DNA from: an uncultured Corynebacterium sp.
Lineage (GTDB): Bacteria; Actinomycetota; Actinomycetes; Mycobacteriales; Mycobacteriaceae
DNA length: 33,835 bases
Assembly (NCBI RefSeq): GCF_946221155.1
Contig: NZ_CAMIAN010000020.1
Location: 1-33,835 of the forward strand
Direction of reading: 5' to 3'
The notes beneath the pieces were generated by a model. The model worked only from the letters and a program-made list of their open reading frames with translations. It was not told the origin of the DNA and searched no databases. This document shows positions 16,051 to 24,400 of this stretch, in pieces. Each line of letters opens with the position of its first letter. Within the stretch, counting starts at the first letter, position 1. The translations under genes were made by a program, and so were the position numbers.

Positions 16051-16176
16051 GTGCCGGAATGGCTACAGATTTTTGGACCGCGGAGAGGAGAAGTGCCGGG
16101 ATAGCTGCCGCTTTTGGGGCCGCGGAGGGCAAAAGTGTCGGAAAAGTTGCAATTTGTTACTGGGGCGCATTTTCAA
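16051..16176 (+). repeat. Three imperfect tandem 42-bp repeats
   Basis: Units are 16051-16092, 16093-16134 and 16135-16176. Units 1 and 2 match at 32 of 42 positions by hand alignment. Both start GTGCCGG and contain CCGCGGAG near their 3' end. Unit 3 keeps the GTGTCGGAA-type start but diverges in its second half. A further GGCCCCGCGGAG-like piece lies upstream near 15954, hinting at older, decayed copies. Confidence 0.7.
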
Positions 16177-16255
16177 TAGTGTAAATATGCAGGTCAGAAG
16201 CTTTTTGCTTGCGAGGGTGAGAGTAGCGTTTTGACGTTTTGCAACTTTTCCGACA
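16136..16255. repeat. Perfect 17-bp inverted repeat enclosing 86 bp
   Basis: TGTCGGAAAAGTTGCAA at 16136-16152 is exactly reverse-complemented at 16239-16255. The enclosed 86 bp is AT-richer than its surroundings. The left arm coincides with the start of the third 42-bp repeat. Possible readings are a MITE-like relic, a paired regulator site or a long hairpin in the ddl 3' region. Confidence 0.75.
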
Positions 16256-16345
16256 TTTGGCACGGACAGCATGGTGTGAGTGTGGCTCCTGTGGCAGGTG
16301 GGGTGGGACAGCTGGGCAGGAGCTGCTGCTCAGTGGTAGGCCGCG

Positions 16346-17419
16346 TTACTGCTGAGCCGGGGTGGGCTGCTTCTCAGTCTGCTTGAGGGAAGAGGAGATC
16401 GCGCTGGTCACGGAAGAAATGACCTCGTCTCCGGCGGACTGCGGCATCGCCAGACCCACAATCTGCTCTCGGCCCAGAGCATACCAATGGCCCATCGTCG
16501 ACCCGCGCGAAAGCGAGGGATCGGAGAACCACGGAACATCATCTACCTGGGTCAAGTTGGCTCCCGGCTCATAGGCCTCAGGCATCTCCAGGCCACAGCG
16601 AATAACCACCGGCTCATGACCGTCGGCCAGGTAGGTCGCCGAGCCACTGGGAGCCTTGTCGAACACCGACTCGTCCACGCCTTCGGGCAGCGCATCAGCG
16701 CTCTTCACTTTGGAGCTACCAGCCCCAGTGTGCGCCAGACGCCAGTCGCCCAGCGCATCCGGCAGAGTTTCCAGGAACTTGCGGCACGCCGGGGATTCGG
16801 TCGCCCCGCCGGATGTGCCAGCCTTGCCGGAACCACCGGAGCCACCGGCCACCGGAGCCTCGGACAGGGGGTAGGAGGCGGGCTTGGCTGGAGAGTTGGC
16901 GTCATAAAGAGAAGAAAGAGTAGAACCAACCCCCTCGAGCGCGCTGCCCACGTCGGAAGAAGCCGTCACCGCGACTGCGGGCGAACCCCCGACCGCGTAC
17001 CAGGTGCGCAGGTCAGAGCCCGGAGTGGCATCGGAAACGGCGGTCCAGCGCGTATCGCCAGAAGCAAACACTGGCGATAGCACCGTGTACTGATCCGGCA
17101 CGTTCACCCCGCAACGCACAGTCAGCTCCGCGCCTGAAGAATCGCGAAAAGCCGCAACTCCCTCTGGCGCCGGATCGCGCACCTCCACGGAGCGGAACCG
17201 ATCCAAGTTCCGCGGCAGCGCCGCCACAAAATCGGAACACACCTGCGACGATGCCTCCGGCGCATCCACCGGCCCCATCGCCACCGGCGCGTACACCTTC
17301 TTATCCATCGTGATTTTCGCCGCCACGATCACCACAACAATCAGCAAGATGGCCAGCACCGTCGACAACACCAGCAGGTACCGCGGGGTGGAGACGGGGG
17401 AGGTGGATTCGTCACTCAT
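16346..17419 (-). CDS. DUF3515 membrane-anchored protein with duplicated domain
   Basis: The 357-residue protein has one N-terminal transmembrane segment (about 14-37) and then an extracytoplasmic region. DUF3515 features occur twice. The first unit is C61-SDFVAALP with RCGVNVP (C103) and TWYAVGG. The second is C212-RKFLETLP with RCGLEMP (C275) and HWYALGR. A Gly/Ser-rich linker (about 191-208) joins them. Each unit has two Cys that could form a disulfide. DUF3515 proteins commonly lie between ddl and thiL in actinobacteria; their function is unknown to me. On the minus strand TAAGAT (17428-17433) sits 8 nt before the ATG. It is divergent from thiL. Confidence 0.85.
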   Translation of the reverse strand: MSDESTSPVSTPRYLLVLSTVLAILLIVVVIVAAKITMDKKVYAPVAMGPVDAPEASSQVCSDFVAALPRNLDRFRSVEVRDPAPEGVAAFRDSSGAELTVRCGVNVPDQYTVLSPVFASGDTRWTAVSDATPGSDLRTWYAVGGSPAVAVTASSDVGSALEGVGSTLSSLYDANSPAKPASYPLSEAPVAGGSGGSGKAGTSGGATESPACRKFLETLPDALGDWRLAHTGAGSSKVKSADALPEGVDESVFDKAPSGSATYLADGHEPVVIRCGLEMPEAYEPGANLTQVDDVPWFSDPSLSRGSTMGHWYALGREQIVGLAMPQSAGDEVISSVTSAISSSLKQTEKQPTPAQQ

Positions 17420-17427
17420 AGCGCACC

Positions 17428-17441
17428 ATCTTAATTAGACT
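17428..17441. promoter_or_regulatory. Divergent -10 candidates for DUF3515 gene and thiL
   Basis: Minus-strand TAAGAT (17428-17433) is 8 nt from the DUF3515 ATG. Plus-strand TAGACT (17436-17441) would give thiL a leader of roughly 30 nt that includes its GAAAGG ribosome site. Pattern-based only. Confidence 0.4.
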
Positions 17442-17480
17442 TGTCGCGGTACCCCAAGCATCCCTCGACTGAAAGGCCGC

Positions 17481-18479
17481 ATGCGCACTTCACTCACCGT
17501 CGCCCAGGCCGGCGAGGCCGCCACCATCGCGGCGATCCGCCAGGCTGCACCGAGTTCTCTAAATGGTGATGACGCCGCAGTGCTGGAGCCAACAGGCACC
17601 AACTCACGGCACGTATGCTCGACGGACATCCTCGTTCAAGGGCGGCACTTCACCTTCGACTACTCGACTCCGTGGGAGGTCGGGGTAAAGGCGGTGACGC
17701 AGAACTTCGCCGACATTCAGGCGATGGGAGCTCGCCCCACCGCGATCCTGATGGCGATTGCCACGCCAGGGGATTTGCCGCTGCAGACGGTGGCGGATAT
17801 CGCGCGTGGCATCGACGAGGGGGCCTCGCCGTGGGCCGCGGAACTTGTCGGTGGAGACGTTGTGACCAGCAAGGATTTGGTTATATCCATCACCGCCTTG
17901 GGGGAGATTTCCGGGCCTGCCGCGGCGCTGACCTTGGACGGCGCGGGCGTGGGGCAGCGGATTATCGCCAGCGGGCCAATCGGTTACAGCGCGGCGGGCC
18001 TGGCGATCCTGCGCCACTACGGCTCGCGCAAGGCGATCCCGGCTGACGATCCGATTCTCAACGAGCTGGCGGATTGGCACTGCGCTCCGCGCCTGGAGCC
18101 GGGCCGCGGCTCTGTTGCGCGTGCGACGGGGGCAAGCGCTATGACAGATAATTCCGATGGCTTGATCGTGGACCTGTGTGCCATCGCGGAGCGGTCCGGG
18201 GTGTGCCTGGATTTGGATGGGGCGGCGCTGGTACCCGATGAGAAGCTGCGGCATGCAGCTCAGATGACTGGCAAGAATCCTCTGGAGTGGATCTACACCG
18301 GCGGCGAGGACCATACTCTCCTTGGAACTACGGACGCCCGCATGCCCAGTGGCTACCGCCGCATCGGGACTGTCCGCAGCCTCTCGGAGGAAGTTGGGGA
18401 GGACTCGCCTGGCGGGGTGGACTACGTGCTGGTCGACGGCGGCCGCCCGCCGTTTACGTCCGGCTGGCAGTCGGTGTAG
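17481..18479 (+). CDS. thiL: Thiamine-monophosphate kinase
   Basis: ThiL phosphorylates thiamine monophosphate to the active cofactor thiamine diphosphate. The 332-residue protein has the AIR-synthase-like fold. Seen: NGDDAAVL (28-35), STDILVQGRHF, the KAVTQNFADIQAMGARP core and GGDVVTSKD. A second half carries ATGASAMTDNSDGLIVDL and YTGGEDHTLL. ATG 17481 follows GAAAGG at 5 nt. It is followed after 13 nt by ung, so the two are likely one transcript. Confidence 0.96.
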   Translation: MRTSLTVAQAGEAATIAAIRQAAPSSLNGDDAAVLEPTGTNSRHVCSTDILVQGRHFTFDYSTPWEVGVKAVTQNFADIQAMGARPTAILMAIATPGDLPLQTVADIARGIDEGASPWAAELVGGDVVTSKDLVISITALGEISGPAAALTLDGAGVGQRIIASGPIGYSAAGLAILRHYGSRKAIPADDPILNELADWHCAPRLEPGRGSVARATGASAMTDNSDGLIVDLCAIAERSGVCLDLDGAALVPDEKLRHAAQMTGKNPLEWIYTGGEDHTLLGTTDARMPSGYRRIGTVRSLSEEVGEDSPGGVDYVLVDGGRPPFTSGWQSV

Positions 18480-18492
18480 GGAGGAGGCAGAC

Positions 18493-19161
18493 ATGAATTC
18501 CGTAGAAGAGCAGGCGCACCAGCTGATCGAGCGCATCCACCCGGCGTGGTACCTGCCGGGGCTGCAGTCGGTGCTGGAGGGTGCCCTAGCTGAGGGGCAG
18601 CAGGCGCAGGTCCTGCCTGCCCCAGAAAAAATTTTGCGAGCCTTCGAAGCCGACCCCACCCAGGTAAAAGTGCTGATCGTTGGGCAGGATCCGTACCCGA
18701 CCCCTGGGCACTCCGTGGGGCTGGCGTTCTCCGCAGAGCTCCCCACAGGCGAACCGTTGCCGAAGTCGCTGAAGAATATCTACACCGAGTACGCGGATGA
18801 CCTCGGGCTGCCAGCCCCCACCAGCGGGGATCTTTCGCCCTGGTCCGAACGGGGTGTGCTGTTGCTTAACCGCGTGCTCACCGTCCAGGCGGGGAATGCC
18901 GGTAGCCACCGTGGCCGCGGCTGGGAGGCCATCACCGAGGCCGCCGTCCGCCAAGTAGCCGCCAACCCACACTTCGCCGCGATCCTGTGGGGCAAGCAGG
19001 CCCAGCAGCTGGCACCGCTCATCGGCGCGGAGCGCTGTGTGATGTCCCCGCACCCCTCGCCGCTGTCCGCTTATCGTGGCTTCTTCGGTTCGCGCCCTTT
19101 CAGCAGGGCAAATGCGATCCTGGAGGCATCGGGCGGCGCGCCCGTCGACTGGCGCCTGTAG
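18493..19161 (+). CDS. ung: Uracil-DNA glycosylase
   Basis: Ung removes uracil from DNA in base-excision repair. With ATG 18493 the protein has 222 residues, the expected size. GQDPYP (64-69, catalytic D66), GVLLLNRVLTV, and the HPSPLS loop with H187 followed by GFFGSRPF are hallmark motifs. The start is set by GGAGGAGG at 18480-18487, only 5 nt upstream. A longer in-frame extension from 18322 would overlap thiL and is rejected. Confidence 0.97.
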   Translation: MNSVEEQAHQLIERIHPAWYLPGLQSVLEGALAEGQQAQVLPAPEKILRAFEADPTQVKVLIVGQDPYPTPGHSVGLAFSAELPTGEPLPKSLKNIYTEYADDLGLPAPTSGDLSPWSERGVLLLNRVLTVQAGNAGSHRGRGWEAITEAAVRQVAANPHFAAILWGKQAQQLAPLIGAERCVMSPHPSPLSAYRGFFGSRPFSRANAILEASGGAPVDWRL

Positions 19162-19225
19162 CCCAGCCCGTATCCCCCTAACGCGCCGCGATCCCGCAAA
19201 CCGCACTGCTGTCTGGCTGGTTCGC

Positions 19226-19231
19226 TAGGGT
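19226..19231 (+). promoter_or_regulatory. Candidate -10 element (TAGGGT), leaderless start for DhaL/FakA-like gene
   Basis: TAGGGT ends 7 nt before GTG 19239. That is the spacing expected if transcription begins at the start codon. Confidence 0.45.
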
Positions 19232-19238
19232 AGTGGGA

Positions 19239-20774
19239 GTGAAATCTAGCAAGGCAGAGGCGCAACCGGTGGCAGAAGCACAACCGGTACGGCAGGCGCC
19301 CGCTCATCTCGACGCGCATGTCGTCGCCCAGTGGGCTCGCCTTTCGGCCAGCCGGCTGCGCGAGCAGAGCCAGGCAATCAACGCCCTGAACGTCTTCCCA
19401 ATCCCGGATTCCGATACTGGCTCCAACATGGCGCACACCATGACCACCGCAGTTTCGGCGGTCGATGCGTTGGAGGAAGGCGCAAGCCTCCCCGAGGTCA
19501 CTATCGCCCTGGCCACGGGTGCCGTCCGTGGCGCCCGCGGAAACTCCGGGCTGGTGCTCAGCCAGGTGATGCGCGCTCTTGCCGAGGCTGCCTCGCAAGG
19601 CAGCATCGACGGCCCCGCCGTGGCAGACACCCTTTCGCAGTCGGTGGGTTTCGTCCGCACTGCAATCTCCACGCCCGTCGAGGGCACCGTCATTAGCGTG
19701 CTCGATGCCGCCGCCACCGCCGCGCATGAGGGCGAGCCGAACCTCGCGGACGTCGCCACCCGAGCCCTCCACGCCGCCGAGGAGGCCCTGGCCAACACAC
19801 CCAACCAGCTGCCCGTCCTCGCCGAGGCCGGTGTCGTGGACGCGGGTGGCCAAGGCCTCGTGGTGATCCTGCAGGCCCTGGTCGATGTGCTGGACGGTGC
19901 GGGTCTCGTTGATGACGCCCCCACGCCCGACCACGACCGAACCCAGCAAGAAGTCGAAGTGATGTTCTTCTTCGAAGGGAATCTGGCCGCCCTACGGGAG
20001 CTGCTGGAGGCTCACGGCAACTCGGTGATCGTCGGCCCCCTGGGGCCGGAGTCCGGTACCGCACATGTGCACACCAACCGAGCCGGCGAAGTCATCGAGA
20101 AGGCCTTCTCCCTGGGAACTGTCACCGACCTGCGCATCGAGGTTCTGCCGGCCGACGGGGAGCCCAGCCACCCCGGAATTCAGGGCACACCTGCTCCGAC
20201 GACCGGTGAGCCTAAGGCGGAAGACCAGGGGCCGTTCATCGTGGCGCTCACGCCCACCGGCGGGGTCGCACAGTTGTTTGAGGCTGCGGGGGCGGTGGCG
20301 GTGGCGTCACCAAACAACAAAACCCTGGGCGAAGCAGTGCAGGGGCTGGGCGCAGGGCCGATAGCCGTGCTGACCAACGGACAGGATGTCACCGCCCTAC
20401 AAGGTTTGGACGGGGCGCGGGAAGTCGACATTATCGACACGAAGTCGCTGGTTGGTGGGTTAGCGGCACTAGCGGTGAACGACCCCAGCGTGGACTGGGA
20501 CGACAACGTCGAGGAGATGATCGACGCGGTCGAAGCCCAGCGCTACGCCACCTGCCCGCCCGACGCGATGGTCGATACCCTCAGCGCCATGCTGGCCGAC
20601 GGTGGCGAGCTGGTGACCCTGCTGTGGAGCGACCCGGCAACCAACCAAGCTGCCGTCGATGGGCTGAAAGCCACCTTCGCCGAGCTATACCCGGACGTGC
20701 AGATCGACGATCATCACATCGAGCTACAAGGCAACGACCACGACCCGTGCCTGGTGCAGATCGGAGTGGAGTAG
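19239..20774 (+). CDS. DhaL/DAK2-domain protein, FakA-like fatty acid kinase ATPase subunit
   Basis: The protein has about 511 residues. It begins with a DhaL nucleotide-binding domain containing NALNVFPIPDSDTGSNM (about 48-64), whose Asp residues bind Mg-ATP. GARGNSGLVLSQ and GVVDAGGQGLVVIL are further DhaL marks. The middle and C-terminal parts match the FakA/YloV family, which phosphorylates fatty acids held by FakB. No fakB is present in the window. Two GTG starts lie 6 nt apart (19233 and 19239); I chose the second because TAGGGT sits 7 nt upstream. recG follows after 3 nt, so the two are translationally linked. Family is firm, substrate inferred. Confidence 0.88.
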   Translation: MKSSKAEAQPVAEAQPVRQAPAHLDAHVVAQWARLSASRLREQSQAINALNVFPIPDSDTGSNMAHTMTTAVSAVDALEEGASLPEVTIALATGAVRGARGNSGLVLSQVMRALAEAASQGSIDGPAVADTLSQSVGFVRTAISTPVEGTVISVLDAAATAAHEGEPNLADVATRALHAAEEALANTPNQLPVLAEAGVVDAGGQGLVVILQALVDVLDGAGLVDDAPTPDHDRTQQEVEVMFFFEGNLAALRELLEAHGNSVIVGPLGPESGTAHVHTNRAGEVIEKAFSLGTVTDLRIEVLPADGEPSHPGIQGTPAPTTGEPKAEDQGPFIVALTPTGGVAQLFEAAGAVAVASPNNKTLGEAVQGLGAGPIAVLTNGQDVTALQGLDGAREVDIIDTKSLVGGLAALAVNDPSVDWDDNVEEMIDAVEAQRYATCPPDAMVDTLSAMLADGGELVTLLWSDPATNQAAVDGLKATFAELYPDVQIDDHHIELQGNDHDPCLVQIGVE

Positions 20775-20777
20775 CCC

Positions 20778-22943
20778 ATGCTGGGATGGCAGGACTCGCG
20801 CCCGCTGTCGGTTGCGATCTCCAACGACCGCGCAAAGCGGCTAGCCGATAAACCTGGCATCAAAACCATCGCCGACGCGGTCCTAAACTTCCCCGTCACC
20901 TACGCGCGGCTCGGCTCGCCGCAAGGGCTCGACGAGCTGCGAGTGGGGGAGAAGTACACCTGCGCTGGGGAAATCCTCAGCGTGGATGAAAGGGACAATA
21001 ACTCCGGCCGTGGCCCCAGAAAATTTTTGGCTTTCACCTTCACCGACGGTGTGCGGACCTTCCGCTCCGCGCTATTCGGGAACGTGGCCTACCACCGGAA
21101 GCGCATCAAGAGGGGATCGATGATGCTGCTGCACGGCAAGCTCTCCGAGTTCAACGGCCAGTGGGAGCTCAAAAACCCCAGCTACGTATCCATTCTGCCC
21201 GCCCTGGATGCGGAGTTCGGCATGTTCGGGCCGCTAAAGACAATCGTGGACGTCATGGGCTCCGAGACTGCTGCCCAGGAACTATTGGCCAAGCCGTGGA
21301 TGGCCGGTTACAAGCGCCGCCCCGGCACCTCCACCGCGGAGGTGCTGGGAGTGATGGACCACGTACTGCGGGTAATGGACGACCCCGGCGAGTTCCTGCC
21401 CCTACCGCGCCGCAACCCCGGCGCGCCCGCCTGGCCCACGGATGAAAAGGGCCGCCCTCTGATTAGCTTCGCTGACGCGTTGCGGCACATCCACCAGCCG
21501 AGCGAAGCCGGCCCCGAACCTGCCCGACGCAGGCTGAAGTTCAACGAGGCGCTTGAGCTGCAGCTGGTCATGGCTCTGCGGCGCAATGACGCCACCAAGC
21601 GCACCGGCATGGCTCTCGCGCCGGGCGAGAACGTGGAAAAGCTGATTGCGGGGCTGCCTTTCGACCTCAGCGCCGGGCAGAAGATGGCTCTGGAGGACAT
21701 CGGCTCCCGCCTGGGCGGAACCACCCCGGCGAACCTGCTGCTGCACGGCGAGGTCGGCTCCGGCAAGACGATGGTGGCCTTGATCAGCATGCTGTGGGCT
21801 GTGGACTCCGGCTACCAATGCGCGTTTATCGCGCCGACGGAAATCCTGGCCGTGCAGCACGCCCGCAGCCTGGTGAAGATGCTAGAGAACACCGACGTAC
21901 GGGTATCCGTGCTGGTCGGAAGTCAGAAGCAGGCCGAGAAGCAACGCACGCTGCTGGACCTAGTGTCCGGCCAAACCGACATTGTGGTCGGTACGCACGC
22001 GGTGATCCAGGACTCGGTGGAGTTCTACCGCCTGGGCATGGTCATCGTCGACGAGCAGCACCGCTTCGGCGTGCAACAGCGCAACAAGCTGCGGGAATCC
22101 GCGCCGGTGGATGCTACTCCACACATGATGGTCATGACCGCCACCCCAATCCCGCGAACCGTCGGCATGACGTTGTTTGGCGACCTGACGCCCATCACGC
22201 TGGTCGGCAAGCCCGGCGGGCGCGGGGCAATCGAAACGGTGGTGGTACCCGCCGATAAACATCGCTGGGTACGGCGCGCCTGGGAGCGCATGGGTGAGGA
22301 GATCAAGGCTGGCGGCCAGGCCTATGTGGTCGCACCCCGCATTGAGGGTTACTCCGGCGTGGAGCAGTGGTGCGAGCGCATCGCGACCGAGGAACTGCCC
22401 GGCTGTCGAGTGGCGATGCTGCACGGCAAGATGGATCCCGCCGACAAAGACCAGGTGATGCAGGACTTCGCCGCCGGGAAGATCGACGTGCTGGTCGCCA
22501 CCACCGTCATCGAGGTCGGCGTGGACGTACCTAACGCCTCCATGATGATGATCCTGGAGGCAGAGAACTTCGGCTTCTCCCAACTCCACCAGCTGCGCGG
22601 GCGCATCGGCCGTGGGCGACGGGACTCGCTGTGCCTGCTGCACACCACCGCCGCGCCGGATAGCCCCTCCTTCCACCGCCTGCAGGTGGTGGCGCAGAGC
22701 AACGACGGATTCCGCCTGGCGGAAGAAGACCTGAAGATGCGCACCGAAGGAGACATCCTGGGGCAGGATCAGTCGGGGCGGTCGGCGCGAAGGGCGTCAC
22801 TACTAGACCTCAGCACCGACGGCGAGATCATCGAATCGGCGCGCGACTACGCAGAAGCGCTGGTGGCGTATGACGAGCAGCTGGCACGCTCGCTGGTGGT
22901 GGACATCGAGATCGACGACCAGGACTACATCGAGAAGAGCTAG
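20778..22943 (+). CDS. recG: ATP-dependent DNA helicase RecG
   Basis: RecG remodels stalled forks and branch-migrates Holliday junctions. The 721-residue protein has an N-terminal OB/wedge region (about 60-140), then the helicase core. Seen: Walker A GEVGSGKT (324-331), GTHAVIQ, DEQHRFGVQQR (DEQH at 425-428), TATPIPR, and the motif VI segment QLRGRIGRGRR near 608-618. A spacer at about 176-250 between wedge and helicase is longer and more charged than in E. coli RecG. It is 3 nt downstream of the FakA-like gene, with GGAGTGGAG as ribosome site. Confidence 0.96.
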   Translation: MLGWQDSRPLSVAISNDRAKRLADKPGIKTIADAVLNFPVTYARLGSPQGLDELRVGEKYTCAGEILSVDERDNNSGRGPRKFLAFTFTDGVRTFRSALFGNVAYHRKRIKRGSMMLLHGKLSEFNGQWELKNPSYVSILPALDAEFGMFGPLKTIVDVMGSETAAQELLAKPWMAGYKRRPGTSTAEVLGVMDHVLRVMDDPGEFLPLPRRNPGAPAWPTDEKGRPLISFADALRHIHQPSEAGPEPARRRLKFNEALELQLVMALRRNDATKRTGMALAPGENVEKLIAGLPFDLSAGQKMALEDIGSRLGGTTPANLLLHGEVGSGKTMVALISMLWAVDSGYQCAFIAPTEILAVQHARSLVKMLENTDVRVSVLVGSQKQAEKQRTLLDLVSGQTDIVVGTHAVIQDSVEFYRLGMVIVDEQHRFGVQQRNKLRESAPVDATPHMMVMTATPIPRTVGMTLFGDLTPITLVGKPGGRGAIETVVVPADKHRWVRRAWERMGEEIKAGGQAYVVAPRIEGYSGVEQWCERIATEELPGCRVAMLHGKMDPADKDQVMQDFAAGKIDVLVATTVIEVGVDVPNASMMMILEAENFGFSQLHQLRGRIGRGRRDSLCLLHTTAAPDSPSFHRLQVVAQSNDGFRLAEEDLKMRTEGDILGQDQSGRSARRASLLDLSTDGEIIESARDYAEALVAYDEQLARSLVVDIEIDDQDYIEKS

Positions 22944-22970
22944 GGGAGAAGAGCTAGCCAACCCAGTTGC

Positions 22971-22976
22971 TAGACT
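22971..22976 (+). promoter_or_regulatory. Candidate extended -10 (TGCTAGACT) for the biotinyl-domain gene
   Basis: TAGACT, preceded by TGC, ends 7 nt before ATG 22984. No Shine-Dalgarno sequence fits in the 7 nt, so a leaderless transcript is likely. Confidence 0.5.
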
Positions 22977-22983
22977 CTGGGGC

Positions 22984-23211
22984 ATGGAAATCTGTGCCCC
23001 ATTCGCGGGAGTTGTGCACTTCCTCGTCGCCGACGGAGAAACCGTAAACACCGGCGACGCGCTGTGCACGGTGGAATCGCTGAAGCTGGAAGCGCCCGTC
23101 CTCGCGCCGGGGCCAGGGGTGGTACGCAGGACGAACTCTCAGGACTATGTGGATGTGCATGGAGGAGACGTGATCCTGCGGGTCGAGGCCCAAAAAGACA
23201 AGCACCAATAA
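22984..23211 (+). CDS. Stand-alone biotinyl/lipoyl-attachment domain protein (small BCCP-like subunit)
   Basis: The 75-residue protein is a single biotinyl/lipoyl domain. It starts MEICAPFAGVV and carries the attachment hairpin ESLKLE (31-36, acceptor K34) and a closing GGDVILRVE. The hairpin reads S-L-K-L where typical biotin carriers have A-M-K-M, so lipoylation or biotinylation cannot be told from sequence. Similar small proteins are annotated as acyl-CoA carboxylase carrier subunits in corynebacteria. A longer in-frame reading from 22870 overlaps recG and is rejected. The gene sits alone between recG and rsmD with its own probable leaderless promoter. Confidence 0.82.
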   Translation: MEICAPFAGVVHFLVADGETVNTGDALCTVESLKLEAPVLAPGPGVVRRTNSQDYVDVHGGDVILRVEAQKDKHQ

Positions 23212-23275
23212 CGACCACGAGCAAGAACCCCGAGCAACCATCACGAGAAAAAACTAGGCAGGACTGTACAGCACT

Positions 23276-23845
23276 ATGACACGCATCATCTCCGGAACCG
23301 CCCGCGGCCGCAGCATCAAGGTGCCCAGCGAAGGGACCCGCCCCACCTCGGATCGCGCACGCGAGGGGCTGTTCTCCTCCCTGCAGGTCCGTTTCGGCTT
23401 CGTCGACGAGGTCGTGCTGGACCTCTTTGCCGGCTCGGGTGCTCTAGGGCTGGAGGCGGCCAGCCGCGGAGCCAAGGAGGTCACCTTGGTGGATAACAGC
23501 GACGCGGCGGTCAAGGTAATCAAGGACAACGCGCGTGTGGTGCCCGAGGCGAAAGTGCAGGTAGTGGAGGCGAAGGCGTCATCCTTCCTGGCCGGAGCCC
23601 CGCGCAACCACTACACGATGGTGCTAGCCGACCCGCCTTATGAGCTCGCTGACGAGGCTGTCGCCGAAATGGTGGAGGCGCTGATTCCTGTTCTTACTAG
23701 TGACGCCGTCGTGGTGGTCGAGCGCAATAGTGCTTCACCTGAAACCGCGTGGCCGGAGGGCTTCGAGCCGACCGGACAGAAGCTAAAGAAGCGCACGTAC
23801 GGAATTGCCCGGTTCGACATGGCGATTTGGCGAGGCGAGGGTTAG
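23276..23845 (+). CDS. rsmD: 16S rRNA (guanine(966)-N(2))-methyltransferase
   Basis: RsmD methylates G966 of 16S rRNA with AdoMet. The 189-residue protein starts TRIISGTARGR and has RPTSDRAREGLFS, typical of the family. The AdoMet motif is LDLFAGSGALGLEA (49-61) and the catalytic motif DPPY is at 119-122. ATG 23276 lies 64 bp after the biotinyl-domain gene. coaD follows 10 nt after the stop, a linkage common in bacteria. Confidence 0.96.
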   Translation: MTRIISGTARGRSIKVPSEGTRPTSDRAREGLFSSLQVRFGFVDEVVLDLFAGSGALGLEAASRGAKEVTLVDNSDAAVKVIKDNARVVPEAKVQVVEAKASSFLAGAPRNHYTMVLADPPYELADEAVAEMVEALIPVLTSDAVVVVERNSASPETAWPEGFEPTGQKLKKRTYGIARFDMAIWRGEG

Positions 23846-23848
23846 GTT
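23843..23848 (+). promoter_or_regulatory. Candidate -10 (TAGGTT) for coaD, overlapping the rsmD stop
   Basis: TAGGTT begins at the rsmD TAG stop and ends 7 nt before the coaD ATG. It may give an internal leaderless transcript in addition to read-through from rsmD. Confidence 0.35.
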
Positions 23849-23855
23849 AGGTGCC

Positions 23856-24341
23856 ATGCGAGTAGTTTGCCCCGGATCTTTCGACCCCATCACGCTGGGT
23901 CACTTGGATATCTTCACCCGCGCTGCCGCCAACTGGGAGGAGGTCGTGGTTCTGGTGACCTATAACCCGAACAAGAACGGCCTGTTTACCGCCGAGGAGC
24001 GCATCGAACTGATCGAAAAGTCCATCGCCGCCATCCCCAATGGGCCGAAGAACATCACGGTTGATACGTGGGACAAGCTACTGGTGGACTACCTCAAGGA
24101 GAACAATATTCAGGCGATGGTCAAGGGGCTACGCAGCTCCCTGGACTACGAGTACGAGCTGCCGATGGCACAGATGAACCAGCGTCTGTCGGGTGCGGAG
24201 ACGTACTTCCTGCTGACCTCCCCGGAGTACGGGTACGTGTCCTCCACCCTGTGCAAGGAGGTTGCGAAGTACGGCGGGGACGTGTCCGGGCTGCTGCCGG
24301 AGCCGGTTGTCGCGGCGGTGGAGGAGAAGTTCCGCGACTAG
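23856..24341 (+). CDS. coaD: Phosphopantetheine adenylyltransferase
   Basis: CoaD adenylates 4'-phosphopantetheine in coenzyme A synthesis. The 161-residue protein has the expected length. Its N-terminus CPGSFDPITLGHLDI contains the nucleotidyltransferase T/HxGH motif (13-16). GLRSSLDYEYELPMAQMN and YGYVSSTLCKEVAKYGGDV are family signatures. ATG 23856 matches the normal N-terminus; an upstream in-frame start at 23805 would overlap rsmD. Confidence 0.97.
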   Translation: MRVVCPGSFDPITLGHLDIFTRAAANWEEVVVLVTYNPNKNGLFTAEERIELIEKSIAAIPNGPKNITVDTWDKLLVDYLKENNIQAMVKGLRSSLDYEYELPMAQMNQRLSGAETYFLLTSPEYGYVSSTLCKEVAKYGGDVSGLLPEPVVAAVEEKFRD

Positions 24342-24400
24342 CTCCCGCGAAGGCGTGTCTAAACCTGTAGTTGAGGTCAAGTGATGGCACAGTGGATGCC

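Larger units (their letters stand above)
15903..16345. other. 443-bp intergenic region with repeats, no supported gene
   Basis: Short open frames exist but none has a convincing start, ribosome site or recognisable product. The region holds three imperfect 42-bp direct repeats and a perfect 17-bp inverted repeat, listed separately. It separates convergent ddl (plus) and the DUF3515 gene (minus), so it must contain transcript ends for both. An AAGC-TTTTT-GCTT mini-hairpin at about 16199-16211 is a weak candidate. Confidence 0.6.

Noticed and set aside
15938..16272. Several 60-70 codon frames in the ddl-DUF3515 gap
   Set aside because: They are by-products of the repeats, overlap each other on both strands and show no coding features.
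17604..18746. 380-codon antisense frame over thiL and ung
   Set aside because: Mirror of two recognised genes, no ribosome site and no family resemblance.
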